Below are positions 12,989 to 24,100 of a stretch of 64,000 bases of DNA, one piece after another. Numbering within the stretch: position 1 is the first letter of the stretch; every line of letters starts with the position of its first letter. The position numbers were made by a program, and so were the translations under genes. The notes below the pieces were generated by a model. The model saw nothing but the letters and a program-made list of their open reading frames with translations, had not been told where the DNA came from and did not search any database. This stretch comes from Sporothrix humicola. Taxonomy: Eukaryota > Ascomycota > Sordariomycetes > Ophiostomatales > Ophiostomataceae. Where the stretch lies: NCBI GenBank assembly GCA_021396245.1, contig WNYE01000062.1:124001-188000 (forward strand), given 5' to 3'.

Positions 12989-14179
12989 TCACCACGGCAT
13001 GTCGCTCCGATTGAACTTTAACGGGAGGTGAAGGAGCCGGTGGCCGACCTCGGTCGGCTGGGGCAGCTGCCCGGCGCGTATGTTGACCTGGAGGGACGGG
13101 TGGAGCAGCCGCGGCGCGCCCAGGCCGGCGTCGCGCTCCTCGCGCAGGGCGACAAACTCGTCTTGTGTGATGCCGTCGCGGAGGTGCTTGTTCTGCGCGC
13201 GGTGGTCGTGGACGCTCATCCAGGGCACGGGGCCGCCTTTGCGGTCTTCCGGCGGGTAGTCGTGACCCGTCCAGATCTTGGTGTGGTCCGGAAGGGCGAG
13301 GAGGGTGCGGCTGGACCGAAACAGGTCCCGGGCGTTGCCGCCGGGAAAGTCGCAGCGCGCGCTGCCAATGTCGGCGTTGAAAATGGAGTCACCGCAGAAG
13401 ACGTTGTCTCCGATCTTGTAGCCCATGTGGTCGGGGGTGTGGCCGGGGAGGTGCATGGCCGTGGCTTTTAGGGTGCCAACGGCAAAGGCCTCGCTGTCGT
13501 CCAAGAGGATGTCGAATACGTTTTGGTATTGCTCGGGCACAATCCCGTACCTGCGGCCAAACAGCTCCTGCACGTGGACAATGCGCTTTCCGATGCAGAC
13601 GGGCGGTTTGTGGTCTTGGTTCTGGTTCAGGCGGCTCTGAAGGTACGATGCGGCGGTCAAGTGGTCCGCGTGCGCGTGTGTCTCGAGAATCCGCTCCACG
13701 CGGTACCCCTTGTCCTTAACAAGCGCGAGCAGACCATCCGCAGCCTCCGTGGTGATGGACTGCGTGGCCGGATCATAGTCCAAGACCGGGTCGATAATGA
13801 CAGCCGTCTTGGTCGAAGGGTCGGCCACGACGTACTGCCAGGTGCCCGTCTTGGGTTCAAAAACGGCGTGGACCGTAGGTTCTCCGGGCACTTCTCTGGA
13901 CATGGTGGTCACGGTACTGTAGGACCTGTATGACGCTCGGTTTTCTGTCATGTGTGTGCGTGGCAGGAATTTGCTGATGTTTTGTTGCATGAATCGCCCT
14001 CGGCTGGATGTCGTATTGGCGGGGATCTGATGATACAAAGCTTTGCTGTTATGGAGAGTCCTGTTCGTAATCTGCTGTGCAGGAGGCTGCAGCTGCTTGC
14101 TGTAGAAGTGTAATTTTGCAAAGTTGCTTGCAGTCGTTCGCCATCTGCTGTTGACGAGTGACAGAAAGGGTCGTGTCAT
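12989..14179 (-). CDS. Mitochondrial persulfide dioxygenase (ETHE1-like metallo-beta-lactamase fold)
   Basis: Expected to oxidise glutathione persulfide to sulfite using non-haem iron, the second step of mitochondrial sulfide oxidation. The metallo-beta-lactamase core starts near residue 103. It has the metal-binding motif H168-A-H170-A-D172-H173, then LPGHTPDH, GDSIF followed by an Arg/Asp segment like that of ETHE1, and GHDY. The first about 90 residues are basic, rich in Ser/Arg and poor in acids, fitting a mitochondrial presequence; a start at an internal Met (residues 64, 76 or 93) cannot be excluded. It lies head-to-head with the sulfide:quinone oxidoreductase gene 855 bp away, which is strong context for this role over other hydrolases of the fold. 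Confidence 0.85.
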   Translation of the reverse strand: MTRPFLSLVNSRWRTTASNFAKLHFYSKQLQPPAQQITNRTLHNSKALYHQIPANTTSSRGRFMQQNISKFLPRTHMTENRASYRSYSTVTTMSREVPGEPTVHAVFEPKTGTWQYVVADPSTKTAVIIDPVLDYDPATQSITTEAADGLLALVKDKGYRVERILETHAHADHLTAASYLQSRLNQNQDHKPPVCIGKRIVHVQELFGRRYGIVPEQYQNVFDILLDDSEAFAVGTLKATAMHLPGHTPDHMGYKIGDNVFCGDSIFNADIGSARCDFPGGNARDLFRSSRTLLALPDHTKIWTGHDYPPEDRKGGPVPWMSVHDHRAQNKHLRDGITQDEFVALREERDAGLGAPRLLHPSLQVNIRAGQLPQPTEVGHRLLHLPLKFNRSDMPW

Positions 14180-15033
14180 GATGGGCGAGTACCGTCACTT
14201 TTAAGGGCAAGTTTGTCGAGGAAAAAAAGGCATTACCAATTGTCAGATGTGACATGGAGTTGATATACGAATTGGTATACGAAATTGATTATAATACACG
14301 GGTGCATGGTGCACCGCGTCGGCGATTGGCTTTTTGGAGGTCGCCGATTCATTCGGCAGCCTTACCGTGTATCAGCCGCCGAGTTCCATACCGACTACCG
14401 GGCTAGCCGCACCGGAGTTGACGGCTAGCCCGGTAGTCGCTTACGGTGATACACCGACCACCATTTTATATTTAGTCGTACGACAACATCCGAGGCTCAT
14501 TTATTTGTCGAAGTTTGCTGGGGACGAACGGCAAGATTACTTTTTCCCATGGGCGATATGAAGAAAATGGCAAAAACGGCTTGCATGGTAACTGTGCGGT
14601 AACTGTGCGGCCACTGTACGGCCACGGTGCAACTTTATTTAATACTTGGTGCTTCAGTTACCAACTACAACGCATCAGTGGCGCCTCTTTTTTGTCTTTG
14701 CTTTTCTTTCCCGTATCTTTTCTTTCCCGTCTCCTTCCTCCTTCTTTTGCCGCCTCATTGCTCTCGTTTAGCAGCGGAACATCTCTTTTACTTGTGCGAA
14801 AGGCAGTTTACAATTTGCATATTTTTTAATTTAGACAGACTGAATTGGTGATCACTGATCAACGAGCTGCTACAGATCATTACGCACTAGGCCTGATCCG
14901 GTAGCGCCGCAAAGCTTTTTGCGCTACAAAAAAGTTTGAGCTTTATCAATTGCACAATCGCATCGCGAAATTGTCCTCTTTCTCTTCTGGGCAGTCAAAC
15001 ACGCGCCTTTTTTCCCCTTCTTCGACTGCAAAC
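14180..15033. promoter_or_regulatory. Shared divergent promoter of the sulfide-oxidation pair
   Basis: 855 bp separate the start codons of the persulfide dioxygenase and sulfide:quinone oxidoreductase genes. No gene lies between. The region contains the strong inverted repeat annotated separately and a pyrimidine-rich stretch (about 14680-14780) on the SQR side, typical of fungal core promoters. Co-regulation of the two genes is inferred from this arrangement. Confidence 0.6.
14367..14454. repeat. Nested inverted repeat (potential hairpin) in the divergent promoter
   Basis: A perfect 16-bp inverted repeat (14393-14408 with 14423-14438, arms GACTACCGGGCTAGCC) surrounds a 14-nt loop. An outer 8-bp pair GTGTATCA/TGATACAC (14367-14374 and 14447-14454) extends it imperfectly. 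It could bind a dimeric regulator or form a cruciform, or be the remains of a small inverted-repeat element. Confidence 0.85.
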
Positions 15034-16455
15034 ATGTTCCGCACGCGCCCCGCATCAACAGCCCGTACTGCTGCGCGCGCCCTCGTCGCGTCGCCGGCCG
15101 TGCCAGTGCCAGCGCGGCGCGGTTTTGCCGCCGTGACCACACCACCTGCGTCGGCCGCGCCCACCACATCCGCCAAGCCAGCCGCACCTGCGCCGGTGAC
15201 CTCGACGACGCGCAGCCACAAGGTGGTGGTGGTGGGCGCCGGCGCGGCCGGGCTGTCGGTCAGCCACCAGCTGCTGGCGTCGGGCCAGTTTGCGCCCGAC
15301 GACATTGCGGTGGTCGACCCGGCGACGTGGCACCACTACCAGCCCGGCTGGACGCTGGTGGGCGCCGGCCTCAAGACCCGGGAGGAGTTGCGGCGCGAGC
15401 TCGGCGGGCTGGTCGACCCCAACCTCAAGTTTTATCGGGAAGGCGTGCGCGCGTTTGCGCCCGGCGACAACTCTGTGACGCTGGCCGGCGGCGACACGCT
15501 GGGCTACGAGCAGCTGGTCGTGGTGCCGGGCATCCATATTGATTATGGCAGCATCGCGGGCCTGCCCGAGGCGCTGGCCGACCCATCCTCAAACGTGTCG
15601 ACCATTTACGGGTACGACACGTGCGAAAAGGTGTTCCGGTCGGTCGAGGCGCTCGAGAAGGGCACGGCCCTCTTCACCCAGCCCGCCGGCGTCATCAAGT
15701 GCGCCGGCGCCCCGCAAAAGGCCATGTGGCTGGCCCTCGACTACTGGCGCCGCGCCGGCCTGTACGACGCCAAGAATGTGAAGGAGTCCCCCGTCCAGGT
15801 CGCCTTCGCCACGGGCCTGCCCGTCATGTTCGGCGTGCCCAAGTACAGCGCCGCGCTCGAGCAGATGCGCCAGGACCGCGGCGTCGAGGGCCTCTTTGAG
15901 CACGACCTCGTCGCTGTGCAGGGTCAAACCGCCGTCTTTGCGCGGGCTGGTGGCAAGGACAAGGTCTCTCGCAAATTTGACCTGCTGCACGCCGTCCCCA
16001 AGATGGGCCCCCACGCCTTTGTCAAGGCCAGCCCGCTGGCCAACGCCGCCGGCTATGTCGATGTCGACGACGCCACGACGCGCCACAAGACTTTCGCCAA
16101 CGTCTGGTCCGCCGGCGACGCCTCCAGCCTGCCCACGTCAAAGACCGCCGCCGCCATCACGTCGCAGGCGCCCGTGCTCGTCCAGAACCTGCTGGCCTCC
16201 CTCGCCGGCAAATCTCCTGAAGCCACATACGACGGCTACACGTCCTGCCCGCTGCTCACCGAGTACGGCAAGGTCATGCTGGCCGAGTTCAAGTACGCCG
16301 GCGAGCCCAAGGAGACCTTTGGCGACTGGCTCGGCATCGACCAGGCCGTCCCGCGCCGCTCCTTCTACCACCTCAAAAAGGACTTTTTCCCCTGGGTCTA
16401 CTACAACTACATGGTCAAGGGCGCCTGGGGCGGGCCGCAGGGCTGGATCCGGTAG
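15034..16455 (+). CDS. hmt2: Sulfide:quinone oxidoreductase, mitochondrial
   Basis: Oxidises sulfide to a persulfide while reducing ubiquinone at the mitochondrial inner membrane. The product is 473 residues. It has an N-terminal Ala/Arg-rich presequence (about 1-60), then the FAD-binding motif VGAGAAG near residues 67-73. The two redox cysteines of eukaryotic SQR are visible: C223 in VIKCAGAPQ and C405 in GYTSCPLL. A second dinucleotide-type region and the C-terminal membrane-contact segment rich in aromatic residues follow. The start at 15034 was chosen over an in-frame ATG at 14950 because it directly begins the presequence. Single exon, high GC. It is divergent from the persulfide dioxygenase gene, which uses its product. 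Confidence 0.93.
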   Translation: MFRTRPASTARTAARALVASPAVPVPARRGFAAVTTPPASAAPTTSAKPAAPAPVTSTTRSHKVVVVGAGAAGLSVSHQLLASGQFAPDDIAVVDPATWHHYQPGWTLVGAGLKTREELRRELGGLVDPNLKFYREGVRAFAPGDNSVTLAGGDTLGYEQLVVVPGIHIDYGSIAGLPEALADPSSNVSTIYGYDTCEKVFRSVEALEKGTALFTQPAGVIKCAGAPQKAMWLALDYWRRAGLYDAKNVKESPVQVAFATGLPVMFGVPKYSAALEQMRQDRGVEGLFEHDLVAVQGQTAVFARAGGKDKVSRKFDLLHAVPKMGPHAFVKASPLANAAGYVDVDDATTRHKTFANVWSAGDASSLPTSKTAAAITSQAPVLVQNLLASLAGKSPEATYDGYTSCPLLTEYGKVMLAEFKYAGEPKETFGDWLGIDQAVPRRSFYHLKKDFFPWVYYNYMVKGAWGGPQGWIR

Positions 16456-17882
16456 ATGCTGAGTGGTTATAGGCAGTGGGTCCCCTTTTTGTGGAAAAGC
16501 ATTGTAAAAAGAACGGAGATAGAGTAAAATAGCGCCAATATAACTTTTTTCTAGAGAGCCGAGAGTGAACATCGAGAGTGCAGTGACAGCAGTCGACGAC
16601 AGCAAGTTCCACTACCAAGCTTGCCGTTCAGTTGTCAGACGTTACAATGCAAACATGATGTATTACTTTGTTCACCATACCATACAATGTATATCTATCT
16701 CCATCACAGCCAATTTAAGTGTTTGAATTACGTACTGTAGAAAACAACAAAAAGAATACAGGGTTCGAAACTAAGACATTCTGAGGATATAAAAAAAACG
16801 TACAGCAGCGGGTATTCGCTGGTCGTCACCGACCCAACTACTAATCCGCCGATTACTGGTTTGACTAGGGGAGAGCGGACGGGATCCCGTATTTTCCAGT
16901 ATCTATGGCCGTACGTGACGAAACATGGATGTAAGGTGGATTAAATCTGCTGGTATTATGATACGTGAAAGGCTCTCGACGATAGTAGAGGGAAAGCCCC
17001 AATGAATGGAGATTATTATGATTTAATTGTTATAAGGCTTTATGACATACAACCAGTATTTGAATAAATAAGAGTGATATATAATCACGATGCAAAAGTT
17101 GTACATGTTTATCTGCGTCGTATAAATACAGTCATTTGGAAATCATCCTTTAAATATTAACCACAAGATATCTGCATTAATAAACGGTTTAATTTTCAAA
17201 TATTTTGTAGCTTGATTCAAGAAATATATAAAATTAGGTGCACATCTCAAGTTGACAAATACCCGAGGAAAGAAAATCATCAAAAAAAAAATAGAAGAGT
17301 TAAAGGAAAGCTATGTGGGAAAGGGCACAATACACACAGACTAGAATGATATATGCGCCGAAAAACCTCATTAGCGTCCCTGCAAATCACGACCCGTGTT
17401 TGGGGGCCAAGCACAGGCTCTAAGCATGCCTGCACAGGCGTGCACACCTGTGCGCCGTCTGCGCCACAAAACGTATGTACACGGTTAGAAGTATTGAATC
17501 CGTGTGGATTGCCCTGCCCTCAAGAAAAGACACACTGGATGACGTACTCACACATATATACACGTCTTCCCCTCACGTACCTCTCTGTACTTTCGATCGG
17601 AATTGCTTGATTGATTCTTCTGTCTACTCCCTTTTTCTCCAGAACTCCTGTTCTTTTCTTTCCCTTATCGCCCCTTTCCTTATCTTATCTTATCCGGGTT
17701 AACCGTTTACCCGCCCATCACTTCTCTCCCACACCAGAGAAAGAGAGAGCCAGAGACTCCCGATCGGGAGTCCCTCCTCTACTCGTACATAATAAATAAA
17801 AGAAAACAAAGGAAAATTAATACAAAGAAGGCAGGCAAGTCGGGGAGGGGTGTTGGGGCTAGGCAGCCCACCCCGACTCAAT
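16456..17882. other. A/T-rich gene-free stretch
   Basis: No protein gene seen. Composition shifts abruptly to A/T-rich after the SQR gene (strongest about 17000-17300), marking the left edge of the accessory island. A pyrimidine-rich segment lies at about 17620-17740. Confidence 0.6.
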
Positions 17883-18092
17883 ACTTAGTCGTTACCGCTT
17901 GTCTGAAATACAAACCTATATGAACCTGTATTCCTCCACCCTTATTGTATACAAGCTCGCTACCTTATTTCCTTTATTAGTGTTGGTTATTGTCCACGTT
18001 GTTACACCTTCTCATCGTTCTCATCGAATATAAACTCCCCTAGCCTGATTAAGTAGCAGAGATACTCTCCCTTGGGAAGTGGCTTTGTAACA
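17883..18092 (+). mobile_element. LTR-like repeat remnant, copy 1 (degraded)
   Basis: About 210 bp align with 20554-20767 in the same orientation. Shared blocks include TTGTCTGAAATACAAACCTA, AACCTGTATTCCT, GTTACACCTTCTCA, CCCTAGCCTGA, CTCTCCCTTGGGAAGTG and a terminal TTTGTAACA. Many differences are T here against C in the other copy, the direction expected of repeat-induced point mutation. The CA end is like an LTR end. The left part of the element is not preserved. No reverse transcriptase or gag frame lies next to it. Confidence 0.65.
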
Positions 18093-18722
18093 TTAGTATC
18101 CGGATCTTCAGTGAGCATTTGCTGCGGCGGTCACGGTGCGAAGCCCAGCATCAATTTTTGAAACGTATGCTGATTAAAGACTCTCTTTCAGAAGCAAGGA
18201 ATGGATGAGTAACTAAGCTGCTTATATATATGTGTATAGATATATAATTATTTCATTTCTTGTATACGAACTGAAGTTTAGGAACCGGGATTTTCTAAAG
18301 AGAACTTGTGGCATGACGGCCGTAGATGTACGCTCGTAGACTTCTTTAAAAAAAGTATCTTCTCGCACCCAAGGAGTGCCGTTCTTGCTAAGGAGTGGCG
18401 TACAATATTATTGAAGTACTGTTTGTGTGTATTTATATATACGAAAGGAGAGTAATTACTCTAGATCCCTGCTGAAAAAGAAGATGGAAGACAGTGTACC
18501 TTTACAATAAAACCTGTCCATCAAGGTCACCATCCCACGGACTATATATAACGCCAATAAAGCGACTGTACATTTTCGAAATAAATAATGCCGTCCCATC
18601 TTCCCAACCTTAGCAGCAATAGTTGTCTCTGACAAATGGCATAGCTAAAGTTAATCGTTATATAATTAAATAAATATCGTAGCATTGCCCGCACACAACT
18701 TCAAACCACACCCGTACGCCAT
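18093..18722. other. A/T-rich interval between the LTR-like remnant and a membrane protein gene
   Basis: No coding potential was recognised. It may include decayed internal sequence of the retroelement, since it begins immediately after the LTR-like end. Confidence 0.4.
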
Positions 18723-19704
18723 TCATGGGAGTTCATGCACGGAAGGCACGGAAGCGAACATCTCATGCCGGCCGTCGGCAGGTAGCTCATGGATTTGTGA
18801 TGTCGCTTGCGTCTTCTCTTGTGCGGTTCCTTGGGTCGTGGTGTCTAGTTCTACTGCCGACTCGCTACTTTTATTTCGCTTCGTGTAAAATAGATAGATA
18901 ACAGCGCCAAGTATAGCAAAGAACCCAAGGAAAACCCCAACGGCGATGCCTGCCTTAGCCCCTTTGGAAAGCCCCGGCCTCGGTTCCGGTTTGAGAGATG
19001 GCACAGACAATTGCGAGCTCGTCGCAGCGGGCGGGCGCGAGCCAGACAGCGTCGCCTGGGTGGACGCGCTCGTGGGTTGTCTACTCAGATCACCCTCCTT
19101 CCGGATGAGCTGAATCATAGGCGCGTACGCGTCAAGCGTATTAATTCCATTGTCCGGTACCGATATTGTGGTGGATGGGCTCATCTTTCCCGCGTTGCAG
19201 GTTGACAAGGCGATGGTGGTGTGGGTGACATGGGCCTGGCAGGCTTGCAGCGTCGCCATCTCTGCCAATACCCACATAGTGCCGCATTGGTAACCCCTAG
19301 GAAATCGTTAGACAGGTGCTAGCAAGGTAAGGTGGAGGGGAGATATCAAAGACGCACGTCGGACAGCATCCAATCGCGGTCTCGGTTGAGAGCGGAGCAA
19401 ACTTGAAAGAATAGTCTCCATTGCTTCCTGTGGCCGAGCAGGCACTGTAGTAGCCGGAAGGGCAATAGAGGCCGGGCGAATAGTAGCCCCACTCATTAAG
19501 AAAACCTGATGGGGTAGATTGCTGAGAATTCGTGCGTGGTGGCCAACAATCTGGGTCGTCGACAGGATCGCTGCCGCTGCATGACTGGCCCTGGTGAAAC
19601 TCTGGGCAATTTGAGCAGTTTGGTGGAAAGAAGACAGAAGTGCAGGCTACTGGGGGTGTAAAAGTAGTCAAGAGGGACCCAAGGTTGGTTCTTTGAGCTG
19701 CCAT
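18723..19704 (-). CDS. Cys-rich single-pass membrane protein, function unknown
   Basis: Two exons: 19704-19358 and 19296-18723, with a 61-bp intron (19297-19357; donor GTGCGT, branch CTAAC, acceptor CTAG). Joining them turns two unrelated-looking frames into one 306-residue protein with the motif GCCPTGYQC across the junction, which supports the model. The ectodomain (about 1-225) is rich in Cys, Ser and Thr with a CPSGYYSAC block. One hydrophobic span lies at about 228-252, followed by a basic stop-transfer TKR and a short acidic/Gln-rich tail. There is no classical signal peptide; the N-terminus resembles a common class of fungal surface proteins with the same layout. It sits inside the repeat-rich island. 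No function can be assigned. Confidence 0.75.
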
Positions 19705-20553
19705 GTTTCTGCGTTGGATGACACAGTAAGGTTAAATACGCCGAGAGAAGCGGTTCAAAATAGGCGTGAAGGTGCGCCGAAGCTCAGCGATGGATGGGGG
19801 GAGCTTAGAACAACATTCGAACAGCTGGATAAGCGGGATAGAAGGTCTAATATATATGCAACCAGCTGTCCTGACATACAACTTAATCTTATGGGAGTCT
19901 CCTGATACTCAAACACTTAAGTTAATTTCAGGGGCTGGGAGTACAGTGTTTTATAGTAAACTATACCGTGTCTGACACAGTGCTATCTGCCAGGTGCTGG
20001 CGGCTGCCAGCGACCTGCCCGTAAGGGACCCACCCCAATTTCCGCCCACCCCGCTTTTTCGCTCACCACTTCAGTAAAGACATCACCAAAAACGCGAAAA
20101 CAGCTTTAACTTCAACATGCCGTAAGTTCTTTAAAACGAAGCCAATTGTTTCTAGATTTACTGACGCTGTTTTCATAGGAGATTGCGCGAGTACACCGAA
20201 AATAACATTGTCTGGGCGTTTATAGCCTTCGAAAATGGCACCTCTCTCTAAAAGGCCTCCCACGAATACGGTGTTCCTTTTTCTACGCTCAAAGATAGAC
20301 GAAAATGCGCCCAACCGTAGAGTATTGCATTTGATCGTTTCAGAAGCTTTCAGCTTCCCAGGAGGACCATTTCGTAGGCTGGAATTCTATTCAGGACGCC
20401 TTGGGTGTCAAGGAACAGCCCCACGAGGTCGCAACAGGCCGCGAATAATCAGAACTGATCAGGATGATCAGGACTGATCTGGGGAGACTGATCACGAATG
20501 ACCATAGCTAGATATATAAGACTGAGGCTTCCTCCTCACTAGTTAGATAGAAG
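19705..20553. other. Gene-free stretch leading into LTR-like copy 2
   Basis: No gene recognised. At 20455-20490 short GATCAGGA/CTGATC motifs recur, and a TATA-like segment (about 20508-20519) precedes copy 2, compatible with an LTR U3 region. A possible LTR start TGTCA lies at 20406. No clear target-site duplication is visible. Confidence 0.4.
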
Positions 20554-20767
20554 ACTCAGTCGCTACCGATTGTCTGAAATACAAACCTACCCAACCTGTA
20601 TTCCTGTGCCCTCATTACATACAATCACCTCACCCATCATCCCCCTTATACGTGTTGACTATTGTTTGACCGTTACACCTTCTCACTGTTCTTATCAGAG
20701 CAAGACCCCTCCCCTAGCCTGACCACTTAGCAGAGACTCTCTCCCTTGGGAAGTGTCCTTTGTAACA
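20554..20767 (+). mobile_element. LTR-like repeat remnant, copy 2 (less degraded)
   Basis: Direct repeat partner of 17883-18092, with fewer T-for-C changes and ending TTTGTAACA. The preceding TATA-like region suggests that this copy keeps more of the LTR. The two copies are about 2.7 kb apart with a host-type gene in opposite orientation between them, so they are more likely two independent solo LTRs or a rearranged insertion than one intact element. Confidence 0.65.
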
Positions 20768-21145
20768 AGGAGCGGCAGGTAATGAGAGGAATGGGCTACC
20801 TCTTTATATAAGGGGCTATAAGTCACAACCTAATACCACCTCGATAGAGATATAGGTCATACAGTTACGGCTTTCCGAGATACACTTATCCGTGCTTCTC
20901 AAACTGCAAGATAGTGGCTGAGGACAAGGCTTTGTGGCTAAACCGGCTTACGATAGAACAACCATAGCAGGCACAGCGGGCACAGGGAGCACAGGGGAGC
21001 ACATGCGAGCACATCCGCTAAGCAGGCTAGAGCAGGGACGGCACAGGTGCACATCCAAAGAAGGAAATTCCCAATGAGGTTTTTCGGGTGGTATATTGGG
21101 CTGATACGAAATGGATCAGGTAGAATCCACAACAGCAATGACGTG
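20768..21145. other. Short gene-free interval downstream of the SNF2 gene
   Basis: Holds the 3' flank of the leftward SNF2-family gene. The minus strand between about 20940 and 21060 is a degenerate CT/GC-rich low-complexity tract (repeats of the type GTGCTCCC). No gene is called. Confidence 0.4.
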
Positions 21146-24100
21146 TCAGGCGCCAATAGCAGTACCCTGTGGAGGATGTCCGTTTCCGCCATCAACAATG
21201 TCTGGTTCCAGGTACGTCAGCAGTTTCTAATTCAAACATTTGTTAGTCTACGACAGATTTGCACAATAAAAGGTTCATGAACTTCCATACCTCGTAGCGT
21301 TCATCAGCTGCCTTCGTATTCTTATTGTCGGACAGTGTATCCTGTATCATCTTCAACTTCTGCACCTGGATCCACTGTACGTACTAAATAAACACATTAG
21401 TATTTATCAAAACGAGAATGAAAACACGACCACAAAACTCACAGTTTCCACAGATTCTTTGACGATGTAGCGGATGACCTCCACGTCTCGCGTTTGCCCA
21501 ATTCGATGGATGCGGTCAATGGCTTGTGCCTCGGCCATGGGGTTCCAATGAGGCTCTACGAGGTGCACGACCGTAGCTGCAGTCAGATCAATACCCTCTC
21601 CGGCTGCTCCAATAGAAGCGAGCATCACACGGCGTTTGCTAACAGGGGAAGAGAAATCCTCGAGGGCTTGTTTGCGTTGTTTGAACGCGCAATGGCCATC
21701 AATACGACAGAAGGACATTCCTTCCCTCGTGAGTGATGCCTCGATCAGGTCCAGCATACGCGTCCAGTAGCTAAAGATGACACTATTCCGTTAGAGCTAC
21801 TGTGTAGATGTGTGCTCGTTGTAATTGTATTGAGACATACTGTTTTGTTGGGGTGTCGCCGGGCGAGCCCTTTTTGATATTGTTGAGAATGGCTTTGACT
21901 TTTGCTGAAGGTGTCTGCACAGCACCCTGGAGAGCGGAAACGGCCTGGCTGTTGTTTTGACATACAGCCAGTTCACTTGGACCTGGGGGTCCAGCACCAC
22001 AAGTGGGACAATAATCTTTACGATCAACATCCATCTCCATGGATGTGGCGGTGTTTCCAACGTCGCCTTGCGGCCTCGAATCTTTTTCGCTGGATCCTGC
22101 GGCACATGAGTGACAAAAGACATGGGTACAGGAGAACTGTTTTAAAACAGCATCGGCCATGTCAAGCTCTTCAATATCCCGATTGCATCCCGTACACCGA
22201 TCCATGCCCACTTCCGTGAGTACTTGAAGCGGTAACATGCCGGGATCGCGGTTCTGCCACGCAGACCGGGCTGTTGTGGACAGTAGGGCCTCGCCGTGGT
22301 TGCAAATCAGCCTCAGGGTGGAAATGAGTGGCAGTAGCCGCCTTGACGCTTTACCAGGCGCCGTGGCGGCCATGAAGGAAAAGCTCTTGAAGAAGTTGTA
22401 GAGCATGCGGTCAGACTGGCCCATGTCGATGTATTCCACGCGCTCCGCCTTGTCGGATAGGAAGAGGTCTGTTGAAATAATGTCCTTAGTCCGGCGCAAG
22501 CACGTAGCCGCCACGATGCCCCGGAGCAGCATCATGTCGTCAGGTGTGGTGGCGCCGAGACGTTTTACATTCGGCTTTTGCTCCTGTTTGGACATGGATT
22601 GTAAGACAATGCGGGAAAATGCCCTGGTGTCGGATCCAAAGGGCGGAATGCGAAGAAAGGACAGCAAGGCGCCAAAGTCGTCGAGCGAGTTTTGCATTGG
22701 CGTCCCCGTCAGACACCAGCGGTAAGTGGCACGCAGCCCACTGACACATTGAAACATTTTTGATTTTGTGTTTCTGATTTTGTGAGCTATTTATCATTAG
22801 TTTCCGTCACGTGTTTTCTTATTTATCTTTTTCACTGTCTTGTCAGAAATCTGTGAGAGAAGGACAGCGAAGACAACCTACCTTCATCAAGAATGATTCG
22901 TGACCATTCGCGCCCCACAAAGGGCGCACTTGTAGACATGTCAGATTGAAGCGTTTCATATGTTGTCAGCACAATGTCCTTGGATGATGCTGCAGAAACT
23001 AATTTCTGTCGGGTTTGGCCGACATAGAGGAGATAGGTGACGGCTTGTGGCTTGATATGACTGGCAAAGATTGTTAGTTAGCACAACAAGAACGGCAAGC
23101 CCGCACCCGAGGACCCACGTTTTGATTTGGCGTTCCCAAGCGTAGAGGCCTACGATAGGGAGTTAGTATGTTAATAAGCTAGTGAAAATAGATCATGGAA
23201 CACTTCCAATATAGGCCACGGCGGACGTACTTGACTTGGGCGCAACAATGAGAGTTCCCCGCGGTATGTCGTCGGCGACAATGCCATCATCAATCTTGTC
23301 TAGCCAATGGCATATCAGAGCCAGGCATGATAATGTCTTGCCCAGCCCAATGTCCTGCAGAGTATCAGCAATCAAACCTTTTTCAACAGTGTACTTTATA
23401 CTATACTCACGTCGGCTAGCACCCCGCCATACATAGGAGGCGGGAGTGATAGTATGCTCAAGGTGACAATATTTTTATACCTACGACGTTCATTTGTTAG
23501 TGTGAAGTTAGAATGCCGACAGGAAGAAATCAAACAACATACACTGATTCTCCAGAGTACAAAAATGGTTTCCAGAGACTTGGGAAGCGGGCTTTGTCGC
23601 CGCTGACAGTCCCCCCTTCCACCATGACTGCTAATGCTTGAAGTTGATGACTAGGCGTAGACAGTATAGTCAGTATTTGGAGACATGGAAGCACCCTATG
23701 GCTCGTGATCATGGGAATGGAACTGACCGCTTTAACCTTGTTGAGATTCGGTGACTCTGCTTCATGTCTGTCGGTATGTCTTTTCCAGTTGATGTCGAGT
23801 CAAAAACCTCGAGCATTTGCTTTGTTTCGGACTTTGATATCCTTTGCATCACCGATGACAAATCTTGCAAAGATTCACCAGACGCGCCGACATGTTTATT
23901 GGAACAGGATCCGGCGTCCAGGTCTGCCACAAGCGGCATATCAACGCCTGGCAACAGCAGATACTGTGGGTTAAAGTAGACCAACGAAGGATTTGCGGTC
24001 AAGTCAAAGTCGGGTTGGCTTGGGTGCTGCAAAAAAAGCCCATCCTCGTAGAGTAGGCTGGCAACCTCGGTCCGTGATTCCATGAAGCCATAAACGGTGA

